Source: Bolinopsis microptera (taxonomy: Eukaryota > Ctenophora > Tentaculata > Lobata > Bolinopsidae). From it: DNA of 64,000 nt. Shown here in pieces: positions 22,850-33,362 of this stretch. The position numbers and the translations under genes were made by a program. Numbering within the stretch: position 1 is the first letter of the stretch; the number at the start of each line of letters is the position of its first letter. The notes beneath the pieces are model-generated. The model worked only from the letters and a program-made list of their open reading frames with translations. It was not told where the DNA came from and made no database searches. The stretch spans positions 14,741,760 to 14,805,759 of the forward strand of contig NC_087084.1 of assembly GCF_026151205.1 (NCBI RefSeq). The letters run 5' to 3'.

Positions 22850-23751
22850 CCGGATAATATCCAGATATCAGTATTTCAATCATGAGACTAATAAACAGCG
22901 AACTACTCCGTTATTTGATATTTCTTAACCTCGACCGGGAAACCTTCAGTTCCGCAAAAGATCTTATATCCTTCGGTGAACACCTAAAATCCTACGAACA
23001 AAAACTGAATTTTCTAAAACATTGTAAACATTGACATTTAATTCCTAAATTTATTTCGAACTCAGTTCATCTTAACATTAATATTCTTTTTCCTGTGAAA
23101 CTACCTAACTTTTTAAATTATTATGTAAATAAATTATATACCCACTCACTGAATCAGTGCATTGATGACTTATATTTTAAGATCGATAATTGTAAACAAA
23201 ACATTTATTTGTTAAAATGTAGACTGTCTGGGAGACCAGAGTTTTATGTAATATGTCAAATGTTTAGTGATAACAACCACGATGTTAAGGAGTCATCTAA
23301 ACAAAGATTGATTCATAAGTTTAATGCTCTCTGTACTCCCACCCACACCTATCAGTCTAATGTGTCACACGACTCCACCTCTACCATCGAGCCACCTAGC
23401 AGCAAAGTATCTGCGGTAGGCGTTGTCCTCAACGAGAATGAGACTAACGTCCTCAGCTTAGGCCCCAAGTTCGCCCTAACACCCCGAGTAGATGAACGCC
23501 TCAAGAAAGATGTGCAGATCAGCCTTGCTCAGACCGCCTACCGGCTCCGCTGGAAAATCTGTTTTTCAGATGAGATCCCAGATGATACATGCCCGACCAG
23601 CTTCGCATTTATTAAGTCGAAAAACGTGCCATTTCAACGACCGTTTGCTGGTGCTCCACCCACCACCAACCTCGCCATGGAACATCACCTCCGCCAACTG
23701 TGTTACATCATTAACACCAGATTAGAAGACAGTAAAGTACCCTCTAACCTA

Positions 23752-24849
23752 ACAGCAAAACAACGGGAGGGACTCAAATCCTTGATTGCAAGAAAAGAAG
23801 AACTCCACTTCTCGAGAAGCGACAAGGGGGGTGAGTTTGTGATTATGAGCAGTGGAGTACAACAGCAGATTACGCAGAAACATCTGTCAGACATGACCTC
23901 GCAAGAAGCGTACACCTACGTTGCACCTACCACCACGCGACAAAATCGGATCCAACCAATAGCAAACCCCTCAGAAGTCTCCTACAGCCGCCTCATCAAC
24001 AGGGTTACTGAGAGACTAGAGACTGAGAGTAATGTGTTATGGACAGAGATAAGTAGGATGTGTAATTATGACAGCAAAACAGTAGACTTATTTAAATCAC
24101 ATAATACCCAACTACCGACTATTTATTTAATACAGAAAACTCATAAATTTGATTGTAATGTCTTAGTTTCAGATGTAGATATTATTTCTAATTGTAAAAT
24201 ACGTCCAATTGTGTCTTGTATAAATTCCCCTTCTGAGAAGCTTGCTTGGATTGTTAAATCTATTCTATCTCCTCTGCTTAATCATGTTCCATCTCACCTG
24301 ACAGCAAAACAACGGGAGGGACTCAAATCCTTGATTGCAAGAAAAGAAGAACTCCACTTCTCGAGAAGCGACAAGGGGGGTGAGTTTGTGATTATGAGCA
24401 GTGGAGTACAACAGCAGATTACGCAGAAACATCTGTCAGACATGACCTCGCAAGAAGCGTACACCTACGTTGCACCTACCACCACGCGACAAAATCGGAT
24501 CCAACCAATAGCAAACCCCTCAGAAGTCTCCTACAGCCGCCTCATCAACAGGGTTACTGAGAGACTAGAGACTGAGAGTAATGTGTTATGGACAGAGATA
24601 AGTAGAATGTGTAATTATGACAGCAACACAGTAGACTTATTTAAATCACATAATACCCAACTACCGACTATTTATTTAATACAGAAAACTCATAAATTTG
24701 ATTGTAATGTCTTAGTTTCAGATGTAGATATTATTTCTAATTGTAAAATACGTCCAATTGTGTCTTGTATAAATCCCCCTTCTGAGAAGCTTGCTTGGAT
24801 TGTTAAATCTATTCTATCTCCTCTGCTTAATCATGTTCCATCTCACCTG
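23752..24849 (+). repeat. 549-bp in-frame tandem duplication in Penelope copy B
   Basis: The text acagcaaaacaacgggaggg starts at 23752 and again at 24301. The two halves differ at only a few positions (for example agcaaaacagtag versus agcaacacagtag). The junction lies at the microhomology acctRacagc. 549 is divisible by three, so the frame is kept. Copy A has only one such segment. Confidence 0.9.
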
Positions 24850-25953
24850 AGCAATATACACACTCACCTAGAAGAGCTTCAAAACATGTCACATCAACAA
24901 CTCTCAGGTCTCTCATTCTTCACAGCTGACGTCACAGCACTGTACACAAACATCAACATCAGTGGCTGCATTCAAGACCTCATTACACTCACCGAAGAAC
25001 ATTGGGAAGACCTCGACACCTGGGGTCTAACACTCACGCACATCCACAAGATCCTTGAATTCGTCTTCACCAACTCATACTTTACATATCACTCAAGACT
25101 CTACCTCCAGAAAATTGGTCTCTTCATGGGGTGCCAACCATCACCAATAGGAGCGATAGTACGAGTATATATGTTCGAGAGAAGATCGATTTACACTGAT
25201 TTACACGTCTCATTCTACCGGAGATACGTGGATGATGCCGGGAGTCTAGCCAGCTCCAAAGAAGAAGCTCTGAGGATAGAGGAGTCCATCTCAAACGAGG
25301 ACCCAGACCAGTTGCTCAAATGGGAAATTGACTATCCGGAAAGCCGTCAGGATTTCACCCCATTCCTCGACACCCAGATAAAGATCGACGAACAGGGAAC
25401 ACTACACCACAAATTCTACAGAAAGAAGCAGAAAAAGAATATCACACTGCACGCCAACAGCCACCACAATGAGGGAACTAAAGTAGCAACCATCAAGAAC
25501 TTCTACAAAACGGCTGCTTTTTGCTCATCAACACCAGAGTATAAAGAAGAGTCCATGAAGATAGTAGACAACTTGTTGGTCAACAACGGTTACCAAGACC
25601 CACGACGTATAAACAAAACAGGACGACTTCACCCTCTCTCACCTACAACACGTCATAACCCTTCATCATCAAACATACAAGATACCGACCACGTAACATG
25701 CACTCTACCATTCATCAACGAGCCATTTTCCAAAGAAGTCACTCAATTTGCCCTCTCACACAACTTACCGGTCAAATTCATATTCACACCAGGTAAGAAA
25801 CTCTCAGAGATCTTATGTTCATCACGACCACACGACAAACCACACTGCACCATACCAAACTGTATCATATGTCCACTCATCACAACAAATCACGACTGCA
25901 AACCAAAATGTGTCATATACAAAGTTACGTGTAAATTATGTCAAGAGCTATAT

Positions 25954-26613
25954 CCCCTTTTTCGAAGGAACAATCATTGAAAATGAAGAACACTGCCTCG
26001 CTGAATGTCCAATGTACCACTCAGCGAGACTCTCACTGTCGGAAAACCTTAAGAGTCTTTTGCTGCTCAAGGAATACGGAGCTATCATGAATTCTGCCCA
26101 TGTGCAAGAACTGGGCAAATTCCTTTGCAACTGTCACCGCAACAGGAACCAGAAAAAGACGCCAATACTGCCTGTCACCCCATCAGGACTACCAACTCAA
26201 CAGACATAATACAGATCAACCATCATTATGCAGATTTCACGATCTGTTGTACGAGCATGGAACACTAGTGATTACTGTTTCCAGTACGTTGTGACTGTGA
26301 GTGGGAGGACTGTTTGAGTATGAATGTGTCTTTTGTGGACTCGAATACTAATATCGCAGTTTAGTGACCATTGAAGTTGCCTTTTACTACTTCCTCTTAT
26401 GTTAAATTATTATTTCAGCAATTATTTCTATTTCGGTTGTTTGTATGGGAGTTAAATTTTAAGTGATTTTGTTTTAAATTTTCATGATTCTTGAATCTCG
26501 AATTTTACTTACTCTAGATATGTTATTCATTCATGTATAGTCGAGACGATGGTGTTAGTGCCATCTCCGACAACTTTACGTTTAATTCCGTTTAATTCCG
26601 TTTAATTCCGTTT
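25954..26613 (+). mobile_element. CR1-like LINE 3-prime fragment nested in Penelope copy B
   Basis: Comparison with copy A shows a clean 660-bp insertion between ctatat and atagggg, with no bases duplicated beyond possible one-base ambiguity. The insert codes for EGTIIENEEHCLAECPMYHS and LKEYGAIMNSAHVQELGKFL, the C-terminal region of CR1-like LINEs. It ends with the stem-loop GATGGtgttagtgCCATC and three TTTAATTCCG units. The 5-prime end is truncated. Lack of a target duplication is common for CR1-type insertions. Confidence 0.8.
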
Positions 26614-27098
26614 ATAGGGGAAACGAGTAGAACAGCACACGATAGATTTTCAGAGCATCGAAGAGCAGTCAACAGGCCTTTAACCTATCCTGATAATGCG
26701 TTGGCTGCTCATTATTCAGAGTTTCACGATAACATAGAACCAGATATTTCCTTCGATATTTTAGAAATTAACTTATATAGCACCATTAAACGTAAAGTGA
26801 CAGAAGCTTACTACATTAATTTATTTAAACCTAGTATCAATAACAAAGAAGAGTGCGAGAAGCTTAAGGGATTTCCTTTACAACATATTCAAAGACAAAT
26901 TTAAACAAATAGCACACGACCCTGCTGTTCAGTAGATATTATGTACTTGGACAGAGTGTAAAACGTGTGTACATCACTATTTTCAATGTAATGTATAATA
27001 CCATTTGATGTAACCTGTATTCAGTGTGTGTAATTTTAATTTAGCATTTTAACTAGTATAGAAGCATTTATTATATACTAACATTTATAACAATTTTA

Positions 27099-27130
27099 GC
27101 CTGAAGATGGCGTTGACGCCGAAAATTTGC
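27099..27130 (+). ncRNA. Hammerhead-ribozyme-like core in Penelope terminal repeat (candidate)
   Basis: CTGAAGA, then the small hairpin GGCGttgaCGCC, then GAAA follow one another, as the conserved core of hammerhead ribozymes (CUGANGA, stem II, GAAA). Penelope-like elements of many animals are known to carry hammerheads in their terminal repeats. Further copies lie at about 20449-20480 (reverse), 27790-27822 (reverse) and 27897-27930. I could not define stems I and III or the cleavage site, so activity is not claimed. Confidence 0.4.
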
Positions 27131-27244
27131 CCTTACTCCTAACTTCCTTGTTTCACTTGTCCTTGTCTCTTCCAACCGGATAATATCCAGATATCAGTAT
27201 TTCAATCATGAGACTAATAAACAGCGAACTACTCCGTTATTTGA

Positions 27245-27680
27245 AATTTATGTCTCTCTTCGACTACTACCTCAAATAAAATTATGATAATACTAAAGGA
27301 ACATTGCAAGTACTCCACTGACTTTGAAAAAAGTTACATTTTCCCCCAAAAAAGGCTGTACCCTATAGGGCCTGTTCGGTACGTACCTTTAAAAGTTGCT
27401 GTACCGTACGTACTTTAAGCCCAGTACCGTACGTACTTCTCATTATAGGTCCTCCTGGGGAGGTTATGTTAGTTTTACGAAACGAACATTTTGTTGAAAA
27501 CCAGATCTCTTTTATTTTCGAAGTTAGGCCCCTACCAGTATGAGTAAGGTTTCCTGGGTGCTTCGCAACTCGACGATCTTTATAATTAAAACAAATATCA
27601 TACAGGAATCACCTTAAAGTTAACGGGTGTTGTATCACTTCGTATCGTGACCCCCACGGTCGTTTCACTATATCCTTTGG
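27245..27680. other. Non-coding spacer between Penelope insertions
   Basis: It contains GTACGTAC-type motifs at 27373-27440 (similar to 17050-17100) and text similar to 15290-15370 (tgtatcacttcgtatcgtgacccccac). No gene was recognised. It ends with the left 11-bp duplication of the 316-bp element. Confidence 0.5.
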
Positions 27681-27996
27681 ATAACGGAGTAGTTCGCTGT
27701 TTATTAGTCTCATGATTGAAATACTGATATCTGGATATTATCCGGTTGGAAGAGACAAGGACAAGTGAAACAAGGAAGTTAGGAGTAAGGGCAAATTTTC
27801 GGCGTCAACGCCATCTTCAGGCTCAAATTATTTGTTATATAGTAGTGTTGAAAGTATTAAAATACTTTCAACACTACTATATAACAAATAATTTGAGCCT
27901 GAAGATGGCGTTGACGCCGAAAATTTGCCCTTACTCCTAACTTCCTTGTTTCACTTGTCCTTGTCTCTTCCAACCGGATAATATCCAGATATCAGT
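27681..27996. mobile_element. 316-bp palindromic miniature Penelope element with 11-bp duplication
   Basis: It is flanked by atatcctttgg on both sides (27670-27680 and 27997-28007). The left 40 bp is terminal-repeat text in reverse (ataacggagtagttcgctg). The rest, 27721-27998, is a palindrome of about 138-bp arms around a two-base centre at 27859-27860. Each arm carries the hammerhead-like core and the TGATATCTGG end seen in the large composite, so it has the same inverted design without coding sequence. Confidence 0.85.
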
Positions 27997-28007
27997 ATAT
28001 CCTTTGG

Positions 28008-28366
28008 CTTTATGGAAATTATGGAATTATTCAAAAATGGAATTATTCAAAATTCTTAAATTTGATGTCCCCCAGTCGATTAAAGATCTTTTCAAGTTCT
28101 GTCCTAGAAATGAAAAACTTCGTCTGATTGTCCCATTACTGAGGTTAGATATCTCCCAACAGAACTTTTTGTACACCTCTACGAAAATTTGGAATGACCT
28201 CAGCCCCTATGTATTCGAAATATTTGATGCTAATGAAGATGGGATAATAATCCCGGGTTCTTCCAAAAATTCAGACTTATCAGCCTCGTCAGGTATTATT
28301 AAATCTAACCTTAAAAAGCACTTGCTATCCCTCCAAAATCGAGATGACCCTAATACATGGTAACTA
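28008..28366 (+). pseudogene. LINE 3-prime coding fragment
   Basis: The frame contains FLYTSTKIWNDLSPYVFEIF, then GIIIPGSSKNSDLS and LKKHLLSLQNRDDPNTW before the stop near 28363. This order, with TKIWNDL followed by a K/L-rich end, is typical of the C-terminus of CR1/Jockey-like LINEs. The 316-bp palindrome is inserted at its left edge and the A-B-A'-B' block abuts its right edge. No upstream coding part was seen. Confidence 0.6.
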
Positions 28367-28374
28367 ATCTATAT

Positions 28375-29878
28375 TATATCCACCAGCGTGCGCTTTTTCG
28401 CATAGCGGGCTCTCACCAGCCCGCTGTCAAAGGGCCCGATATCTCTACAGCCCGCTCATGATATAGCCCGCTAACAAGTGACATTTAATTTGACCAGTAG
28501 CAATATAGCCCGGAGTTCTCTAAAATATTTTCAGTTTCTGTATCGTCTCCATGTGAAATTCCTTATTACACTGACTATATATACATTTTATTTTTGTGTC
28601 CGGTAGGGCTGCTCATGCAGCTCGTGAGCAGATGACATGATACTTTGATTTATATCAAAGTTATTATAACACACTACATAATACACATCAGCACTATAAT
28701 CCCCCTATATTATTGATATTCATCGTCACTGACATTACATTCATTATTCCCACGGCCCAGGAATGCAGTGCATCTCCAGCCCCTATATACGACACAGCCC
28801 TTTATGATTGGCTTACATTGAACACGTGACGTGTTACCATGGTTACAACAATTAGTGGCGACCTTTTCTAGAGTTGACTTTTATACAAGCTCCATTGTTT
28901 ATTTATAAAATTATATATTAACTGTAATACGCCCGCTGGTGGATATATATACATATCACCGGAGACTCGCGGGCGGAACAAAATATTGCACGCGCACGCG
29001 CGTGCAATATTTCATATGTCCCCGAGGGCGCTAGCCCGAGGAGGACATATTTTCGTATAGCACGGAGGGCCCATCGGGCCCGAGTGCTATACGATTTTTC
29101 CGCCCGCGGGTCGAGGTGATGTGGATTATATCCACCAGCGGGCGTATTACAGTTAATATATAATTTTATAAATAAACAATGGAGCTTGTATAAAAGTCAA
29201 CTCTAGAAAAGGTCGCCACTAATTGTTGTAACCATGGTAACACGTCACGTGTTCAATGTAAGCCAATCATAAAGGGCTGTGTCGTATATAGGGGCTGGAG
29301 ATGCACTGCATTCCTGGGCCGTGGGAATAATGAATGTAATGTCAGTGACGATGAATATCAATAATATAGGGGGATTATAGTGCTGATGTGTATTATGTAG
29401 TGTGTTATAATAACTTTGATATAAATCAAAGTATCATGTCATCTGCTCACGAGCTGCATGAGCAGCCCTACCGGACACAAAAATAAAATGTATATATAGT
29501 CAGTGTAATAAGGAATTTCACATGGAGACGATACAGAAACTGAAAATATTTTAGAGAACTCCGGGCTATATTGCTACTGGTCAAATTAAATGTCACTTGT
29601 TAGCGGGCTATATCATGAGCGGGCTGTAGAGATATCGGGCCCTTTGACAGCGGGCTGGTGAGAGCCCGCTATGCGAAAAAGCGCACGCTGGTGGATATAA
29701 TCCACATCACCTCGACCCGCGGGCGGAAAAATCGTATAGCACTCGGGCCCGATGGGCCCTCCGTGCTATACGAAAATATGTCCTCCTCGGGCTAGCGCCC
29801 TCGGGGACATATGAAATATTGCACGCGCGTGCGCGTGCAATATTTTGTTCCGCCCGCGAGTCTCCGGTGATATGTATA
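28375..29878. mobile_element. A-B-A'-B' inverted-repeat block (573+179+573+179 bp)
   Basis: 28375-28947 (A) and 29127-29699 (A') are inverted copies, each 573 bp by my count and seemingly identical except near the ends. 28948-29126 (B) and 29700-29878 (B') are inverted copies of 179 bp. A has its own short ends TATATCCACCAGCG on both sides, as a MITE would. The same end of B borders A' on both sides, so B-A'-B' has the form of a foldback transposon with 179-bp terminal repeats, preceded by a second A in inverted orientation. A contains a cluster of AGCCCGCT motifs in both orientations near its outer end (28408-28500). No protein and no clear target duplication were found. Confidence 0.9.
28948..29126. 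repeat. B segment: three hairpins within an outer stem
   Basis: An outer stem pairs about 28955-28978 with 29098-29120 (ATCACC..CGCGGGCGGAA). Inside lie three consecutive hairpins: 28981-29012 (AAATATTGCACGCGC arms), 29014-29050 (ATATGTCC..GGACATAT with GC-rich inner stem) and 29054-29093 (CGTATAGCAC arms with GGGCCC inner pairs). Together they could fold into a cloverleaf-like cruciform. The inverted copy is 29700-29878. Confidence 0.85.
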
Positions 29879-30239
29879 TATATCTCAAATTCTAAATCCG
29901 GTACGGCTCTGCTGTCTGCACACATGATATCTCTCTCTGCCATGAAAATTGAAACATGGCTAACCTTTTAAAATATGATTTAAAACCCTCAACCTAAACT
30001 AAAACTCAACTGGGCTCTCCTGCATGTGTCACCAAACTAGACCAATAAGTATTTTTAGATTATTATATTTTTCTATATTTGTATAATAAGTATATTGACG
30101 TAGTGGATGGTTGCCGTTGCACGTTGAGGGGGTTTGAAGCACAGGTCACTCTCAAATCCTAAAGATAAGCAGTGGCCTTCGGCACTTCAAACCTCTTCGA
30201 ACCTCCCCTGATTTATTTATTATTGATATTGTTTGATTG
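29879..30239. other. Non-coding spacer, nothing recognised
   Basis: AT-rich text without convincing exons lies between the A-B-A'-B' block and the next DNA element. Confidence 0.4.
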
Positions 30240-30247
30240 TGCCGTAA

Positions 30248-31199
30248 GGGGGGGGGGGGGGGGGGGGGGGGGTGGGGGGGGGCCAATGGCATAAAATGGC
30301 ATAAAATGGAGACTTTTTCTATGGAGTAAATGGAAAAACCCATGAGTAATTCTCCATTTTCTCCATTTTATGCCATGAATTTTGTCTTCGAAATTTCATC
30401 TTTAACACCATTTAACACCTAAATTGGACATCCTAACATGTTTATTTACGCTTACTAGGGGCGTAACAAGCTTATGAAAGCTCATAGTAGGCTACTAGAT
30501 GCTTATACTAGGTCAGTAGAGGCACACTTCAGGCAAACTCATAATTACTCAAGCCTAGTGTAAAGTTATTTCTACAGGCTACAGCAGGAGTGAGTAATAG
30601 GGGAGAGTAATAGCTTAATAGGCACTGAGAAGTGAGACCTACATCCTTGACAGTCGAAACAAGCTCGCACTGCAAAGGGGAGGCCTGCCTTCCGAGATCG
30701 CATTACCAGGGGAAGCCTGGAGTCCAAATTTGTGTATCGAGGGGTAGGTGCAGACTTCGATAAACCGAAAAACCAAAAAAATATTTTCGGCTAATAATGA
30801 AGAGGGTAGCATGAAACGTGGAGAAAAGTCGTTTTTAGAAAAACTTTGAAAAATTTTGACTTAGAAAATTTTCGGCCCGAGTCATTCTCAATCTCGATAC
30901 GTACCTCTCGTATCGAGAGCTCCCGATTCGAGCTCGTGTTGCAAAGGGGAGGCCTGGCTCCCGAGATCGCATTACCAGGGGGAAGCCTCGAGTCCAAAAT
31001 TGTGTACCGAGGGGTAATTTTCTAATTTCTAGGTCAACATTTTTCAAAGTTTTTCTGAAATTTTTCAGGTTTTCAATGGCATAAAATGGCATAAAATGGC
31101 ATAAAATGGCATAAAATGGAGAATATTTCTATTACAGGAGAAAATGGAAAAACCTATGAGTAATTCTCCATTTTCTCCATTTATGCCATTGGCCCCCCC
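30248..31199. mobile_element. 952-bp TIR element with 8-bp duplication TGCCGTAA
   Basis: TGCCGTAA lies at 30240-30247 and again at 31200-31207. The ends are inverted: left G-tract then GGCCAATGGCATAAAATGG, right CCATTTATGCCATTGGCC then a C-tract. A second GGCATAAAATGG..TTCTCCATTTT foldback lies at each end (30290-30377 and 31076-31190). Inside, a segment of about 75 bp (gcaaaggggaggcctg..accagggg) is present twice, at about 30677 and 30949. An 8-bp duplication suits hAT-like or related transposases; none is encoded. The left G-tract has expanded to over 30 bases. Confidence 0.75.
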
Positions 31200-31263
31200 T
31201 GCCGTAAAAATAAATATTTGTTTTATTAAATATTTGTTTTTTTTTATGATTATCGTCCTGACG

Positions 31264-31313
31264 ATACAGGGGGAACCGCGCATTCGTGCGCAGCGGGTCA
31301 TACAACGTATGAC
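31264..31313 (-). repeat. Two-hairpin dispersed motif, copy 2
   Basis: This is the reverse complement of the 15208-15256 motif: GTCATACGTTGTATGAC, then a GCGCAC..GTGCGC-type hairpin, then CCCCCTGTA. Several loop and stem bases differ from copy 1, but the two-hairpin form is kept. Confidence 0.6.
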
Positions 31314-31714
31314 AAAACGGGTAATACTCGTAAAATAGTTGTTCCAAATACCGTCGACAGTTATATAATTGTAATAAACCTATAAGAGTTATACAAGAAT
31401 CACCTGTTAAAAATTATATATAGCCTAGTGAACAACTTTTGTATTTTTATTGTCCATAAAATATTGAAGCGATCAAGACAAAGAAAACGAGAATCTTATT
31501 CAATTCAATATTAACTGCACCACAATTTATAATCTCTTGCATCTCAATTAATATTCATACATAGTGCATAGACTCTTCCTCACTTATTAAAAATTAAATA
31601 TCAACTTGCTCATTTTTTGCCACTGTTAGGAAAAGTTTTTAACCCGTAAGGGCATACCCATATAGTAACAGTGTTTATCCATTAAACTACGCTTTTTGTT
31701 CATTCTATTGATGA

Positions 31715-32071
31715 AAGGCGCAGGTCTCCACCGAAAGCACATCAAATTTGATATGTATAAAACATGTCTATATACTATAACTTACTGGATTGTGCACTAT
31801 TACAAGTACAACTAAGTTGACGTGTACTACTACTACGTTCAAGATCACTTTCGAGGCAGATCGACAAAAGCTGCTCCCACGCTATTGTGCTTTTCACGGA
31901 GAAATAAGACAGTAGCGATTTGAGTTTGTGCAAGTGCATACTTTGTACTTTGATTCTGAATACATTGCAAAAGATTTAATCTCGATTCATGAACTTTGAA
32001 AGAACAAAGAAGTTACTGCAATGCGCGCAATTTGGGGAGTGTACTTTCGGTGGAGATATAACCTGTGCCTT
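31715..32071. repeat. MITE with AAGGCRCAGGT TIRs
   Basis: The left end AAGGCGCAGGTCTCCACC and the right end in reverse AAGGCACAGGTTATATCTCC are inverted copies, followed on both sides by CCACCGAAAG. Related single ends (gtgctttcggtggagatat) occur at about 49345-49370 and 50213-50240. No target duplication was defined. Confidence 0.6.
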
Positions 32072-33249
32072 AATAAAAAAACGTGATACCGTCTAATTGA
32101 AATTATGTGACGACTGACACCACATTCTAGATTAGGACGGGTAGCGAGACTAGCAGTCCGTAACTGAGTGAGGAATTCCTCATAGTCACGTGACATGCTG
32201 CAGACCGAAGCATCAGGAACTTAAAGTTAAGCTTACTTGAACCTCAGTTTTTAATTCCCAATTCCACAACTTTTAAGGATCACAAATTGTTGTGAATTTT
32301 TTCAAATTTTATGAAAAACAAAACCTACTCAACTTTCATATTTAGATTGCTGTGGATATCACCATAAAATTTTACTGAAGTTGAAAAATACAGTTGCTTC
32401 TGTAGAGCTACCTCGGCATTTCAATCTGTAAACTTAAAGTTATCACACCATGAATATGATAAGCCAAGAAATTCTAATTTATTATAAGTACACAAATGAT
32501 ACAAATACAAATAGTAACAGCTGAATCTCAAGTTTCAAGGAGGGTTTACACTTCACTAATTACGTCAACATTAGAGGGGAGGGTGCTTTTTTGTTGTTGC
32601 TGAAATAATGAATTTTCACACAAAGTGGGAAACTGCTGACGGAGGGAGATGGAAAAATGTTGCCGACATAATATGTGACGATCCCTGGGTAGAACTAGAA
32701 CGATAAGTTAACGAGGTTACAAATGTATTACAAAAATCGGAAACATTTTTCCGTTATCATCTCGAAATATAACCAATCCACACTGTGGAATAAATCATTA
32801 TAAATCTGCGGAAATACCATCAATCTGATTTAAAATTTATCGGTAAATTCCCTACAATAGTATAATATTAATGAATAATAATAATATGGATTAAGATTAA
32901 GTTAAATCTTTGATAAAATATATAATGACTGCTTTTTCATTCAAAATGAATGGCCAATATAACGAATAAATCACTCTTGAAAATTCTCTGGTCTCTAATC
33001 AACTTATGCTAAATATTCTCAAAGTTAAAAATCTCGTTTCTCGACCTCCATCTAACTTACACATTCTCCCTTGGTTTAGTTGGAAACCAAGGGAGAACTG
33101 CAATCGCAGCGATCAAATTCTATCGAATTAAGGCACTAAGGACGACCACCAAACGAGGGTCGAAACTTGATCGGGTCTTATTCTTATAACTTTCCTCGTT
33201 ACAATTCCATTCTCCACCACTCATTCCGCAAGCAATAAATAAACATAAA
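32072..33249. other. AT-rich spacer with a 14-bp hairpin
   Basis: The one clear structure is TTCTCCCTTGGTTT, a 6-base loop, and its exact complement at 33064-33097. No exon or gene was recognised. Confidence 0.5.
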
Positions 33250-33362
33250 TACTAGATAATATCTAGCACCTAAATAATATCTAATATCTAGATAACATCT
33301 AGTGCCTAGATATTATCTAAAAGTATCAAGATAATATCTACTATGAAGATAATATCTAACAT
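33250..33362. repeat. AGATAATATCTA-type short repeats
   Basis: Variants of the palindrome agataatatcta recur about six times (ctagataatatctagcacc, taaataatatctaatatc and similar) directly before the 19-bp minisatellite. Confidence 0.75.

Larger units (their letters stand above)
22882..26904 (+). pseudogene. Penelope-like RT + GIY-YIG, copy B (stop, duplication, LINE insertion)
   Basis: An in-frame ATG at 22882 lies inside the terminal repeat. An in-frame TGA at 23032-23034 interrupts it, after which the frame is open from 23035 to 25980. RT motifs match copy A, including RRYVDDAGSLA. The segment carrying SRSDKGGEFVIM..SPLLNHVPSHL occurs twice in frame (549-bp period), so about 183 residues are duplicated. 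The GIY-YIG domain is cut after CKLCQELY by the nested LINE and resumes at 26614 (GETSRTAHDRFSEH-like text, then AYYINLFKPSINN) to the stop at 26904. The coding sequence is thus complete in content but broken three ways. Confidence 0.85.
20392..27244. mobile_element. Composite Penelope-like element, inverted dimer in one target duplication
   Basis: The block is flanked by the 13-bp direct repeat aatttatgtctct (20379-20391 and 27245-27257). It contains a 5-prime-truncated copy A in reverse (to about 22850) and a longer copy B in forward orientation (about 22829-27244). The same terminal text (TGATATCTGGATATTATCC and its complement) lies at the left edge, at the A/B junction and at the right edge, as expected of Penelope pLTR-like ends. 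One duplication around both copies suggests a single integration event. Copy B also contains a nested LINE (25954-26613). Confidence 0.8.

Noticed and set aside
29707-29943. 78-codon minus-strand frame
   Set aside because: It lies across the hairpin-rich B' segment; the reading is a by-product of palindromic sequence.
30152-30343. Poly-proline minus-strand frame
   Set aside because: It reads through the G-tract of the 30248-31199 element.
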